Shown here: one piece after another, positions 8,325 to 17,124 of the stretch
Layout of the letters: each line of letters starts with the position of its first letter
Position numbering within the stretch: the first letter of the stretch is position 1
Assembly: GCF_000381985.1 (NCBI RefSeq)
Contig: NZ_KB907341.1
Span: forward strand, 236,775 to 300,774
Length of the DNA stretch: 64,000 nucleotides
Direction: 5' to 3'
Source of the DNA: Novispirillum itersonii subsp. itersonii ATCC 12639
GTDB taxonomy: Bacteria > Pseudomonadota > Alphaproteobacteria > Rhodospirillales > Rhodospirillaceae
The notes under the pieces: generated by a model
Databases searched by the model: none
What the model saw: only the letters and a program-made list of their open reading frames with translations
What the model was told of the DNA's origin: nothing
Program-made: the position numbers and the translations under genes

Positions 8325-9407
8325 ATGACTCAGACCGCCTTACGACTCGTTGACAAGGACACCATGGACAAGCAGAAAGCTCTGGACGCTGCCCTCGGCC
8401 AGATTGAACGCGCCTTCGGCAAAGGCTCCATCATGCGGCTCGGCCAGCGCGAACAGGCGGTGGATATCGAGGCCGTCAGCACCGGCTCCCTCGGTCTGGA
8501 CCTTGCCCTCGGCATCGGTGGCCTGCCCCGTGGCCGTATCGTCGAAATCTACGGGCCGGAAAGCTCCGGTAAGACGACGCTGGCCCTGCATGTGATTGCT
8601 GAAGCCCAGCGCAAAGGCGGGACCTGCGCCTTCGTCGATGCCGAACATGCCCTCGACCCGTCCTATGCCCGCAAGCTGGGCGTCAACCTCGACGACCTGC
8701 TGATCTCTCAGCCCGACGCCGGGGAACAGGCGCTGGAAATCGCCGATACGCTGGTGCGCTCCGGCGCGGTTGATGTGCTGATCATCGACTCCGTCGCCGC
8801 GCTGGTGCCGCGTGCCGAACTGGAAGGCGAGATGGGCGACAGCCACGTCGGCCTGCAGGCCCGCCTGATGAGTCAGGCGCTGCGCAAGCTGACCGCCTCC
8901 ACCGCCCGCTCCAACACCCTGATCATCTTCATCAACCAGATCCGCATGAAGATCGGCGTGATGTTCGGCAACCCGGAGACCACCACCGGCGGGAACGCGC
9001 TGAAGTTCTACGCCTCGGTGCGTATGGACATCCGCCGCGTCGGCCAGATCAAGGACCGTGACGAAGTGGTCGGCAACCAGACCCGCGTCAAGGTCGTGAA
9101 AAACAAGGTGGCCCCGCCGTTCAAGGTGGTCGACTTTGACATCATGTATGGCGAAGGCGTCTCTAAGATGGGCGAACTGATCGACCTCGGCGTCAAAGCA
9201 GGGATCGTCGAAAAGTCGGGCTCGTGGTTCTCCTACAACTCGACCCGCATCGGTCAGGGCCGTGAAAACGCCAAGAACTTCCTGCGGGAAAATCCGACCA
9301 TGGCCGCCGAGATTGAGAACACCATCCGCGCGAACGCCGGCCTGATCAAGGAAGCCATGACCGCCAGCCCGGCGGAAATGGAAGACGCCGACACCGACGA
9401 GGCATAA
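8325..9407 (+). CDS. recA: Recombinase RecA
   Basis: RecA forms filaments on single-stranded DNA, drives strand exchange and stimulates LexA self-cleavage. The 360-residue protein has the Walker A motif GPESSGKT (about 77-84), the RecA signature [21 protein letters not shown] region, and L1/L2 loops including [19 protein letters not shown]. The acidic tail is MEDADTDEA. The N-terminal [20 protein letters not shown] extension is typical of alphaproteobacterial RecA, so I keep the start at 8325, although ATG 8364 is also in frame. A LexA box lies upstream and a hairpin downstream. Confidence 0.98.
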   Translation: MTQTALRLVDKDTMDKQKALDAALGQIERAFGKGSIMRLGQREQAVDIEAVSTGSLGLDLALGIGGLPRGRIVEIYGPESSGKTTLALHVIAEAQRKGGTCAFVDAEHALDPSYARKLGVNLDDLLISQPDAGEQALEIADTLVRSGAVDVLIIDSVAALVPRAELEGEMGDSHVGLQARLMSQALRKLTASTARSNTLIIFINQIRMKIGVMFGNPETTTGGNALKFYASVRMDIRRVGQIKDRDEVVGNQTRVKVVKNKVAPPFKVVDFDIMYGEGVSKMGELIDLGVKAGIVEKSGSWFSYNSTRIGQGRENAKNFLRENPTMAAEIENTIRANAGLIKEAMTASPAEMEDADTDEA

Positions 9408-9432
9408 GCGTCCCATCCCGGATAAGGTCACG

Positions 9433-9463
9433 CGGGGCCTTCAGGAATGCCCTGAAGGCCCCG
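9433..9463 (+). terminator. recA terminator hairpin
   Basis: A perfect 13-pair stem (CGGGGCCTTCAGG paired with CCTGAAGGCCCCG) closes a five-base loop 25 bases after the recA stop. No U-run follows, so it may need Rho or act mainly as a 3' stabiliser. Confidence 0.7.
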
Positions 9464-9582
9464 TCGCCGTTCCGGGGCCTGCAACAGACAGACCGGCGTG
9501 GTTCCGGCAGCAAAAGGGGCCTCCCCTTCTGTCGAAAACGCTCTAGGTTAGGGATAGTCCCCTTCAGTCAGAGGATACCGCC

Positions 9583-11715
9583 ATGTCGGTCCTGCTCCCG
9601 ATGTACCAGAAGCCCCCCGCCGGTCCGCGGGCGGACTTTAAACTGGCCTCTGACTATACCCCCGCCGGGGATCAGCCCACCGCCATCGCCACACTGGTGG
9701 AGGGCATCCAGAGCGGCGAGCGCGATCAGGTCCTTCTCGGCGTCACCGGATCGGGCAAAACCTTCACTGCTGCCAAAGTGATTGAAACACTGGGCCGCCC
9801 GGCCCTGGTGATGGCCCCAAACAAAACCCTTGCCGCGCAGCTGTATGCGGAAATGAAGTCATTCTTCCCCGAGAATGCGGTCGAATACTTCGTCTCCTAC
9901 TACGACTATTACCAGCCGGAAGCCTACGTCCCCAAGACCGACACCTATATCGAGAAAGACGCCAGCATCAACGAACAGATTGACCGGATGCGCCATGCCG
10001 CCACCCGCGCCATTCTGGAACGTCGGGATGTGATCATCGTTGCCTCCGTCTCCTGTCTGTACGGGCTTGGCTCGGTGGAAAGCTATTCCGCCATGCGCCT
10101 GACCGTAAAGCAGGGGGAGCGGCTGGACCGCGACACCTTCCTGCGGCAGCTGGTTGATCTGCAATACCGCCGGAACGAGGCAGCCTTTCAGCGCGGGGCC
10201 TTCCGGGTGCGCGGCGATGTGATCGAAGTTTTCCCCGCCCACCAGGAAGACCGGGCCTGGCGGATTGATCTGTTCGGTGACGAAATCGACTCCCTGACGG
10301 AATTTGACCCCCTGACCGGGGAGAAGATGCTGTCCTTCACCGAACTGACCTTTTATCCCAACAGCCACCACGTCACCCCCCGCCCGGCACTGTCACAGGC
10401 GATCAAAGGCATCAAGGATGAACTGAAGGTCCGGCTGGCCGAACTGATTGAACAGGGCAAACTGCTGGAAGAGCAGCGCCTGCGGGAACGCACCCTGTTT
10501 GATCTGGAAATGCTGGAATCGACCGGCTTCTGTAAGGGGATCGAAAACTATTCCCGCTGGCTGACCGGCCGCAGCCCCGGCGAGCCGCCGCCGACCCTGT
10601 TTGAATACCTGCCTGAAGACGCCATCCTGATCGTCGATGAAAGCCATGTGACCGTGCCGCAGGTCGGCGGCATGTTCCGTGGCGACTTCAACCGCAAGAT
10701 GACGCTGGCTGATTACGGGTTCCGGCTACCTTCGTGCGTCGATAACCGGCCCCTGAAGTTCGAGGAATGGGACACCATGCGTCCCACCACCGTCTTCGTC
10801 TCCGCCACCCCCGGCGACTGGGAAATGCAGCGCACCGGCGGCGTCTTTGCCGAACAGGTGATCCGCCCGACCGGCCTGATTGATCCCACCTGTATCATCC
10901 GCCCGGTCGAACATCAGGTCGATGACCTGCTGGGCGAGGTCAAGCAGGTCGCCGCCAAAGGGCAGCGGGCACTGGTCACGGTGCTGACCAAGCGGATGGC
11001 CGAGGACCTGACCGAATACCTGAATGAACACGGGGTGCGGGTGCGCTACATGCATTCCGACATTGAAACACTGGAGCGGATCGAGATCATCCGCGACCTG
11101 CGTCTGGGGGCCTTCGACGTGCTGGTTGGCATCAACCTGCTGCGTGAAGGCCTTGATATCCCCGAGTGTTCTCTGGTTGCCATTCTGGACGCCGACAAAG
11201 AAGGGTTCCTGCGTTCAGAACGTTCGCTGATCCAGACCATCGGCCGCGCCGCCCGGAATGTCGAAGGCCGGGTGATCCTGTACGCCGACAAGATGACCGA
11301 CAGCCTGAAAAAGGCGATGGAGGAAACCGCCCGCCGCCGCGAAAAGCAGCAGGCCTACAACATCGCCAACGGCATCACGCCCGAAAGCGTGCGGTCGCGG
11401 ATTGCCGACGTGCTGGGCGATGTGGCGGAACACGATTACATGACCGTCGATACCGGCGTCAGCGGAGCCACTGAACTGGTCGGCCACAACCTGCGCAGCG
11501 TGATCGAGGATCTCGATAAAAAAATGCGCAAAGCCGCTGCTGATCTGGAGTTCGAGGAAGCAGCCCGGCTGCGCGACGAAATCCGCCGTCTGGAAGCCGC
11601 CGAGCTGGAAATGCCGGACGTCACCTATAAGCCGCGCCCGAGCGCCTCGACCGCCTCCGGCACCGCCCGCGCCGCCAAACAGGCCCGGCGCGGCGGGGGG
11701 CGGAAACGGGGATAA
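9583..11715 (+). CDS. uvrB: Excinuclease ABC subunit B
   Basis: UvrB is the damage-verifying helicase-like subunit of nucleotide excision repair. The 710-residue product has Walker A GVTGSGKT (about 53-60) and the beta-hairpin segment [20 protein letters not shown] that clamps DNA. Helicase motifs include [13 protein letters not shown] and [13 protein letters not shown], and QTIGRAARN is present. A UVR coiled-coil (about 638-672) binds UvrC. The tail is basic ([12 protein letters not shown]). AGAGGA precedes ATG 9583. Although it is next to recA, no LexA box is visible in its own upstream region. Confidence 0.98.
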   Translation: MSVLLPMYQKPPAGPRADFKLASDYTPAGDQPTAIATLVEGIQSGERDQVLLGVTGSGKTFTAAKVIETLGRPALVMAPNKTLAAQLYAEMKSFFPENAVEYFVSYYDYYQPEAYVPKTDTYIEKDASINEQIDRMRHAATRAILERRDVIIVASVSCLYGLGSVESYSAMRLTVKQGERLDRDTFLRQLVDLQYRRNEAAFQRGAFRVRGDVIEVFPAHQEDRAWRIDLFGDEIDSLTEFDPLTGEKMLSFTELTFYPNSHHVTPRPALSQAIKGIKDELKVRLAELIEQGKLLEEQRLRERTLFDLEMLESTGFCKGIENYSRWLTGRSPGEPPPTLFEYLPEDAILIVDESHVTVPQVGGMFRGDFNRKMTLADYGFRLPSCVDNRPLKFEEWDTMRPTTVFVSATPGDWEMQRTGGVFAEQVIRPTGLIDPTCIIRPVEHQVDDLLGEVKQVAAKGQRALVTVLTKRMAEDLTEYLNEHGVRVRYMHSDIETLERIEIIRDLRLGAFDVLVGINLLREGLDIPECSLVAILDADKEGFLRSERSLIQTIGRAARNVEGRVILYADKMTDSLKKAMEETARRREKQQAYNIANGITPESVRSRIADVLGDVAEHDYMTVDTGVSGATELVGHNLRSVIEDLDKKMRKAAADLEFEEAARLRDEIRRLEAAELEMPDVTYKPRPSASTASGTARAAKQARRGGGRKRG

Positions 11716-11721
11716 AGGACC

Positions 11722-12258
11722 TCAGACGATCTTCAGCGCCCCCAGCACGCCGCCGACGGCGATCAACCACAGCGGGTTCAGGCGGGTCCAGACCAGAACG
11801 GCCACGGCGGCGGCAAACAGCCCGATCTGCGTGACCGTCTGCACGGCCATCAGGGTCAGCGACCATGAGGTTGCCGCCATCATCCCGATCGACAGCGGCA
11901 GAACGGCCAGCCGCACGCGGGTGCCGAAACTCTGGTCGACCAGCCGGTTGCCATAGCGCAGCGCCAGCACCGCCAGCAACGATGGCGGACCGACCAGCGC
12001 CACGGTCGCCGCCGCCGCCCCGATCACCCCGGCGGCACGATAGCCGACAATGGTGGCAAACAGAAAGTTCGGCCCCGGGGCCACCTGTGCCAGCGTAAAG
12101 GCTTCAACAAACACCTGATGACTGACCCACTGGTGGGTCTCGGTCATAAACCGCATCATCTCCGGCGACAGGGCCACCACTCCGCCGCCGATCGCCATCA
12201 GTGACAACAGGGTAAAGTGCAGCAGGATCTGCCCGCCGATTGACCACGGGCTGTCCAT
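11722..12258 (-). CDS. Chromate transporter, half-size subunit (C-terminal partner)
   Basis: This 178-residue CHR-family membrane protein starts with MDSPWSIGGQILLHFTLLSLMAIGGG and contains TLAQVAPGPNFLFATIVGYRAAGV, the chromate-transporter signature (AQ-x-APGP). About five hydrophobic segments follow. Its ATG shares one base with the TGA of the upstream half, showing translational coupling. Such short pairs act together as one chromate efflux unit in some bacteria; other anions remain possible. It converges on uvrB with a six-base gap. Confidence 0.88.
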   Translation of the reverse strand: MDSPWSIGGQILLHFTLLSLMAIGGGVVALSPEMMRFMTETHQWVSHQVFVEAFTLAQVAPGPNFLFATIVGYRAAGVIGAAAATVALVGPPSLLAVLALRYGNRLVDQSFGTRVRLAVLPLSIGMMAATSWSLTLMAVQTVTQIGLFAAAVAVLVWTRLNPLWLIAVGGVLGALKIV

Positions 12259-12803
12259 CACCGCGCCCCTCCGTCCGGATTTTTCTGCACCACCACCGCG
12301 AACGTCCCCAGACCGAGCATCACCGCGACCAGCGGCCATTTCAGCAGGGCAATCGCGGCAAACATCGCCAGCGCGAACACTCCCGCCCGCAGGGTCCGCG
12401 GCATCGCCCGGGCCATTTTAATCGCCATCGAACAGATCAAGGCCACCGCCACCACCGACATCCCCCGCAGCACATCGCTGACCAGTCCGGTCCCGCCGTA
12501 GCGGTCATACAGCACGGCAATCCCCAGCACACCGATCGCCGGGGGCACCACCATCCCCGACAGCGCCGCCAGCCCCCCGGCCAGACCACAACGGCGATAC
12601 CCGACGATAATCGCCAGATTACAGATGGTCGGGCCGGGCAGAAGCTGAGAAAAGGCGAAGATCTCCGCAAATTCGGCCTGCGTCAGGATGCGGCGGCGAT
12701 CGACCAGACTGCGGTGTACCCACGGCAGGACACCCCCGAAGCCGATCATCGCCAGCGAGGAGAACAGCAGGAACAGTCGCCCCGGAGAAATCGGCGGAGA
12801 CAT
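12258..12803 (-). CDS. Chromate transporter, half-size subunit (N-terminal partner)
   Basis: This CHR-family protein of 181 residues starts at ATG 12803 (MSPPISPGRLFLLFSSLAMIGFGG). It carries the paired signature FSQLLPGPTICNLAIIVGYRRCG and several membrane helices. The reading frame stays open upstream to a TTG at 12959, adding 52 proline-rich residues that are not typical of the family, so I favour 12803. It forms a two-gene unit with the following half. Confidence 0.85.
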   Translation of the reverse strand: MSPPISPGRLFLLFSSLAMIGFGGVLPWVHRSLVDRRRILTQAEFAEIFAFSQLLPGPTICNLAIIVGYRRCGLAGGLAALSGMVVPPAIGVLGIAVLYDRYGGTGLVSDVLRGMSVVAVALICSMAIKMARAMPRTLRAGVFALAMFAAIALLKWPLVAVMLGLGTFAVVVQKNPDGGAR

Positions 12804-13033
12804 CGTTAGCGGGACACCGTCGGGGAGGCCCAACCGTGTGGAGGGCTCGCCCCCATCAGAGTCAGGAGGCGGGGGAGGAGTCTGATCAAGGGGCACGGCG
12901 CACTCTCCCGGCAGGGGGGCCGGAATGGGGAGGTCAGGGGAGATACTCTGTGTAACCAATCCGTCATCGGACCGGAACCCCCGGAGCCCTCTTATTTTTG
13001 CACGCCTGTCCTGCCCGCAGCTCCCCCCGGTTC

Positions 13034-13861
13034 TCAGACCCCCGGACGCGACAGCGCCGGATCGAACGGGTTAAGCTGACGGCTGATCCCCGCCGCCTCA
13101 CGCCGCAGGATGTCCACCACCACCGTCAGGCGTTCATCGGTCAGTCGGTCCGTCGGGGTGCCGATCGACAGTGCCGCCACCGCCCGGCCCTGCCGGTCAA
13201 ACACCGGCACCGCCACCCCTGACATCCCCGGCAGCAACCCGGAATGCTGGCTGGCATAACCCTGCGCCTTTACTTTGGCGATGGCGGTACGCAGATAGAC
13301 CTCATCCAGAAACCCCATCCCCTGCATACGCGGCAGATTGAAGCGGATCACCTCCTGCTGCTCATCTTCCGGCAGGTGGGCCAGAATGGTCAGGCTGCCC
13401 TGCCCGATCCCCAGCATCACCCGCCCACCGATATCCCCGGTAAACGAGCGGATCGGAAACGGCCCCTCCGCCCGGTCCAGACAGATCGCATCAAATCCGT
13501 TCCGGACCAGCAGAAACACCGTTTCGCGCAGGGTGGCCGACAGCCGCAGCAAAATCGGGCGGGCCAGATCGCGCAGGGTGCCGCAGGATCCCGCCTGCGC
13601 GGCCAGCACAAACAGGTCGAGCCCCAGCCGGTACCGTTTGCCCTGCGTATCGTGATCAATCATCCCTTCCGCCACCAGGGCCTTCAGCAGACGGTGCACG
13701 GTCGGCGGGGTCATCTCCAGATCACGGGCCAGATCGGTCAGACGGACACCACTGCCACCATGGGCCGCAATCGCCCGCAGAATCGCGATCCCCCGCTGCA
13801 GACTGGTCTTGTTGCCCGCGTCGCCCGTGGGGGCGCGCTGCAGATCGGCGGGGTCAGACAT
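13034..13861 (-). CDS. IclR-family transcriptional regulator
   Basis: The 275-residue protein has an N-terminal winged helix (SLQRGIAILRAIAAHGGSGVRLTDLARDLEMTP region, about 18-75) and the IclR effector domain (about 90-265) with SVAVPVFDRQGRAVAALSIG near the end. GGAGAAGA before ATG 13861 supports this start over an in-frame codon 36 bases upstream. It is divergent from the ABC transporter/dehydrogenase operon. Two related 15-base palindromes lie between them (13907 and 14075), so it most likely represses that operon until its substrate appears. Confidence 0.9.
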   Translation of the reverse strand: MSDPADLQRAPTGDAGNKTSLQRGIAILRAIAAHGGSGVRLTDLARDLEMTPPTVHRLLKALVAEGMIDHDTQGKRYRLGLDLFVLAAQAGSCGTLRDLARPILLRLSATLRETVFLLVRNGFDAICLDRAEGPFPIRSFTGDIGGRVMLGIGQGSLTILAHLPEDEQQEVIRFNLPRMQGMGFLDEVYLRTAIAKVKAQGYASQHSGLLPGMSGVAVPVFDRQGRAVAALSIGTPTDRLTDERLTVVVDILRREAAGISRQLNPFDPALSRPGV

Positions 13862-13906
13862 CGTTTTCTTCTCCGGCAAAGGAATAGGCCATACCATTTC
13901 TCAATA

Positions 13907-13921
13907 TTCCGCATGTTGGAA
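13907..13921 (+). promoter_or_regulatory. Candidate IclR-type operator 1
   Basis: TTCCGCATGTTGGAA is an imperfect palindrome matching operator 2 (14075-14089) at 12 of 15 positions. It lies 46 bases upstream of the regulator's own start, suggesting autoregulation. A separate A/T palindrome (TTGAAA-TTTT-TTTCAA) follows at 13926-13941. Confidence 0.55.
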
Positions 13922-14074
13922 TTTTTTGAAATTTTTTTCAACCATATGAAAACTGACATTGACGCTGCCGCCGGTTCGGAAAACTCTGGTTCTAACAGGC
14001 CCCAACGGCCTCAGGGCCGGGTGCGGATCCCCCTTTCCGCCCCGGCCTCCCCCTTGGACAGACAGGCAATTTCT

Positions 14075-14089
14075 TTCCGCATAGCGGAA
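14075..14089 (+). promoter_or_regulatory. Candidate IclR-type operator 2
   Basis: TTCCGCATAGCGGAA is a perfect palindrome (six-base arms, three-base centre) 21 bases before the start of the ABC transporter ATPase gene. Together with the related site at 13907 it forms a likely operator pair for the divergent IclR regulator. Confidence 0.6.
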
Positions 14090-14110
14090 TGAAAAACGGG
14101 AGACCCAGCT

Positions 14111-15094
14111 GTGCCCTTTCTTGAACTGGACGCCCTGAGCAAACACTACGGTCCGGTGAAAGCCGTTGATGACGTGTCCCTCAGCGTTGAACAGGGTGAG
14201 TTCATTTCGCTGCTGGGGCCGTCGGGCTGCGGCAAGACCACCACCCTGCAGATGATTGCCGGGTTTGTTGATGCCACCGCCGGGCGGATCCGCCTGCAGG
14301 GCCGCGACATCACCCACGCCCCGGCCAACACCCGTGGCCTTGGCATCGTTTTTCAGAGCTATGCGCTGTTCCCGCACATGACCGTGGCCGACAACGTCGC
14401 GTTCGGGCTGGAAATGCAGAAGGTTGACCGCGCCGAGCGGGCCCGCCGGGTCGAACAGGCACTGGCACTGGTGCATCTGGATGCCCATGCCGGGCGCTAC
14501 CCGCGGGAGCTGTCCGGCGGCCAGCGTCAGCGCGTGGCTCTGGCCCGCGCCATCGTCATCCGGCCACCGCTGCTGCTGCTGGACGAGCCGCTGTCTAACC
14601 TTGATGCCAAGCTGCGCGAAGCGATGCAGTTCGAACTGCGGACCATCCAGCAGCAGGTCGGCACCACCACCATCATGGTCACCCATGATCAGGCGGAAGC
14701 CTTCTCGGTGTCAGACCGGGTTGTGGTGATGCAGAGCGGCCGGATCACCCAGATCGATACCCCGTATGAGGTGTATGAGCATCCGGCCTCGGAATTCATC
14801 TCCCGCTTCGTCGGAAAGACCAACCTGCTGCCCCCGGCCACGGCCAACGGGCCGCAGCGCCACATCCGCCCGGAAAAACTGACCCTGAAGCCCGCCGGAC
14901 AGGGCCGCAGCGATGCCACCGTCGTTGACCGCTTCTTCCTCGGCAGCCAGTGGCTCTATCATCTGGAAAGCCCGCTCGGCCCGATGGTTGTGGTGCAGGT
15001 CAACGACGGCAGCCCGGCCCATGCCCCCGGCACCGTCGTGGCGCTGGACTGGGATGACGCCACCCTGCGCACCCTGCCGGAGGGCAGCCGATGA
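14111..15094 (+). CDS. ABC transporter ATP-binding protein, PotA-like
   Basis: This is the ATPase of a spermidine/putrescine-type (Pot) importer. The 327-residue product has Walker A GPSGCGKT (36-43), the Q-loop in VFQSYALFPHMTV, signature LSGGQRQRVALARA (about 135-148), Walker B LLLLDEPLSNLD and the switch His in MVTHDQAEA. A C-terminal TOBE-like regulatory region follows (about 260-325). It starts with GTG at 14111 behind a GGGAGA site. It is the first gene of a seven-gene operon with two permeases, a three-part dehydrogenase and a binding protein. The substrate is unknown and is presumably what the dehydrogenase oxidises. Confidence 0.92.
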   Translation: MPFLELDALSKHYGPVKAVDDVSLSVEQGEFISLLGPSGCGKTTTLQMIAGFVDATAGRIRLQGRDITHAPANTRGLGIVFQSYALFPHMTVADNVAFGLEMQKVDRAERARRVEQALALVHLDAHAGRYPRELSGGQRQRVALARAIVIRPPLLLLDEPLSNLDAKLREAMQFELRTIQQQVGTTTIMVTHDQAEAFSVSDRVVVMQSGRITQIDTPYEVYEHPASEFISRFVGKTNLLPPATANGPQRHIRPEKLTLKPAGQGRSDATVVDRFFLGSQWLYHLESPLGPMVVVQVNDGSPAHAPGTVVALDWDDATLRTLPEGSR

Positions 15095-15954
15095 GCGACA
15101 CCTCCACCCCCCGGGCACGGTCAGCGGTCTGGCTGACCCTGCCGTCGCTGCTGCTGTTTACCGTTGTGCTGCTGACACCGCTGTCGCTGACCCTGCTGCT
15201 GTCGTTCAATGAATACGACGCCGCCCGGGGCGCCACCGGCGGGTTCACCTTCAGCCACTACGCCGCCATCGTCAGCGATGGCTATTATCTTGAGATCTTT
15301 CTGCGCACCCTGCGCATCGGCCTGATCACCACCTTTCTGTGCGTGCTGATCGGCGTCCCCGAGGCCTACATCCTGTCGCGCATGGCCGCGCCGTGGCGGT
15401 CGGTGTTCCTGATGATCGTTCTGACCCCGCTGCTGGTGTCAGTGGTGGTCCGCACCTTCGGCTGGTCGATGCTGCTGGGGATCGAAGGCCCGGTGAACAT
15501 GCTGTTTCAGGCCCTCGGGATCGGCAAGACCCGTATGCTTTACACCGAAGGGGCGGTGATCACCGCGCTGGTTCACGTCATGCTGCCGTTTATGGTGATC
15601 CCGGTATGGACCGCCCTGCAGAAGCTGGACCCGCAGGTGGAACAGGCCGCCCTGTCATTCGGGGCATCGCGCCTGACCGCCATCGTGCGGGTGGTGCTGC
15701 CGCAGATCATGCCGGGCATCCTGTCCGGCGGGCTGATCGTGTTCGGTCTGGCCGCCAGTTCCTTCGCCATCCCCGGTCTGCTGGGCGGACGCCGCCTGAA
15801 GATGGTGGCCACCACCGTCTATGACCAGTACCTGCACGAGCTGAACTGGCCGATGGGCGCTGCCATCGCTGTCATTCTGCTGATCGCCAACCTGATCGTG
15901 ATGCTGACCTGCCACCGCGTGGTGGAACGCCAGTATCGCCGCCGACTGGGATAA
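15091..15954 (+). CDS. ABC transporter permease, PotB-like
   Basis: The 287-residue inner-membrane protein has about six helices and the BPD_transp_1 coupling loop EQAALSFGASRLTAIVRVVLPQIMPGI (about residues 187-213) that docks onto the ATPase. Its ATG overlaps the ATPase stop by four bases, showing tight coupling. The fold and order match the first permease of polyamine/opine-type importers. Confidence 0.92.
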   Translation: MSDTSTPRARSAVWLTLPSLLLFTVVLLTPLSLTLLLSFNEYDAARGATGGFTFSHYAAIVSDGYYLEIFLRTLRIGLITTFLCVLIGVPEAYILSRMAAPWRSVFLMIVLTPLLVSVVVRTFGWSMLLGIEGPVNMLFQALGIGKTRMLYTEGAVITALVHVMLPFMVIPVWTALQKLDPQVEQAALSFGASRLTAIVRVVLPQIMPGILSGGLIVFGLAASSFAIPGLLGGRRLKMVATTVYDQYLHELNWPMGAAIAVILLIANLIVMLTCHRVVERQYRRRLG

Positions 15955-15960
15955 GCCGCC

Positions 15961-16755
15961 ATGCCCCGTAACGGATCCTTTGCCATCCTGTTCAACACGC
16001 TGGTGGTCATGTTCATGCTGGCCCCGCTGGTGATCGTCTGTCTGGTGGCCTTCACCCCGGAAAACACCCTGTCGCTGCCGGGCTGGAACTGGTCGCTGCG
16101 CTGGTTCAGAAAAGTCTTTGAACACCCGGACTTTGTCACCTCGTTCATCAACAGCCTGTGGCTGGCCACCGTCTCGGCCTCTATCGCGGTCGGGCTGGCG
16201 GTTCCCGCGTCGCTGGCGATCACCCGGGGCAACTTCCCGGGCCGTCAGGCTCTGGAAGGGCTGTTCCTGTCGCCGCTGGTGATCCCGCATCTGGTGCTGG
16301 GCGTGGCGCTGCTGCAGATGTTCGCCCGCATCGGGGCTACCGGCAGCTTCGTCTGGCTGTCGCTGGCCCATGTGGTGGTCATCACCCCCTATGCCATGCG
16401 CCTGCTGATTGCCGCCATGACCGGCTATGACCGGTCGGTGGAACATGCGGCCCTGTCGCTGGGGGCCAGCCGGCTGACCGTCTTCCGGCGGATCACCCTG
16501 CCGATGATCCTGCCCGGCGTCAGCGGCGGCTGGCTGCTGTGCTTCATCAACAGCTTCGATGAAGTGACGATGTCGATCTTCATCACCGCCCCGTCCACCA
16601 TCACCCTGCCGGTGAAGATGTACATGTACGCGACGGAATCGATTGATCCGATGATGGCCGCCGTTTCGGCGCTGGTCGTCGGCCTTACCGCCGCAACCGC
16701 CCTGCTGCTGGACCGTATCTACGGCCTTGACCGGGTGCTGGTCGGCCAACGCTGA
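15961..16755 (+). CDS. ABC transporter permease, PotC-like
   Basis: The 264-residue second permease has about six membrane helices and the coupling loop EHAALSLGASRLTVFRRITLPMILPGV (about 161-187). It pairs with the PotB-like protein six bases upstream to form the membrane channel. The FVWLSLAHVVVITPYAMRLL region is typical of PotC/YdcV permeases. Confidence 0.92.
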   Translation: MPRNGSFAILFNTLVVMFMLAPLVIVCLVAFTPENTLSLPGWNWSLRWFRKVFEHPDFVTSFINSLWLATVSASIAVGLAVPASLAITRGNFPGRQALEGLFLSPLVIPHLVLGVALLQMFARIGATGSFVWLSLAHVVVITPYAMRLLIAAMTGYDRSVEHAALSLGASRLTVFRRITLPMILPGVSGGWLLCFINSFDEVTMSIFITAPSTITLPVKMYMYATESIDPMMAAVSALVVGLTAATALLLDRIYGLDRVLVGQR

Positions 16756-16800
16756 CCCCCCGCCCCACGGCCCGGTACGTTCCTTTCTGAAAGGTCTGTC

Positions 16801-17124
16801 ATGAGTCTGCTCGTCCGCTACGCGGAGCAGTCCCGCCCCCCGCTGCGCTTTTTTCTGGATGGCCAGCCGCAGACGGCCCTGTCCGGGGACACGCTGCTGA
16901 CCGCCATCCTCACCTGCGCCAACCGCCTGCGTCAGAGCGAGTTCACCGGTGAAAACCGGGCCGGATTCTGCCTGATGGGCGCCTGTCAGGACTGCTGGGT
17001 ACAGGTGCGCCGTGGCAACGGGCCGGTGGAACGGCTGCGGGCCTGCTCCACCCTGCTGGAAGATGGTATGAGCCTGTCAACCTCGCCTGCCGCACCGCCG
17101 GTCATGACGGGGGATCTGCCATGA
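16801..17124 (+). CDS. (2Fe-2S) ferredoxin-like dehydrogenase subunit (HcnA/OoxA-small type)
   Basis: The 107-residue protein has the ferredoxin-like pattern Cys57-x4-Cys62-x2-Cys65 and Cys82 (GFCLMGACQDCWV and RACST), enough to bind one [2Fe-2S] cluster. It matches the small subunit of heterotrimeric amino-acid or opine dehydrogenases and HcnA of cyanide synthase. It lies 45 bases after the permease with a GAAAGG site. Its stop overlaps the start of the next subunit by four bases, so the three subunits are made together. It probably carries electrons from the flavin subunits to the respiratory chain. Confidence 0.88.
   Translation: MSLLVRYAEQSRPPLRFFLDGQPQTALSGDTLLTAILTCANRLRQSEFTGENRAGFCLMGACQDCWVQVRRGNGPVERLRACSTLLEDGMSLSTSPAAPPVMTGDLP

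Noticed and set aside
9408..9582. LexA box before uvrB
   Set aside because: GTTC occurs twice, but neither copy has a second GTTC seven bases on.
12804..12959. 52-residue proline-rich extension of the chromate transporter half
   Set aside because: It needs a TTG start, is not typical of the family, and the remaining 181 residues are a normal half-size protein. It cannot be fully excluded.
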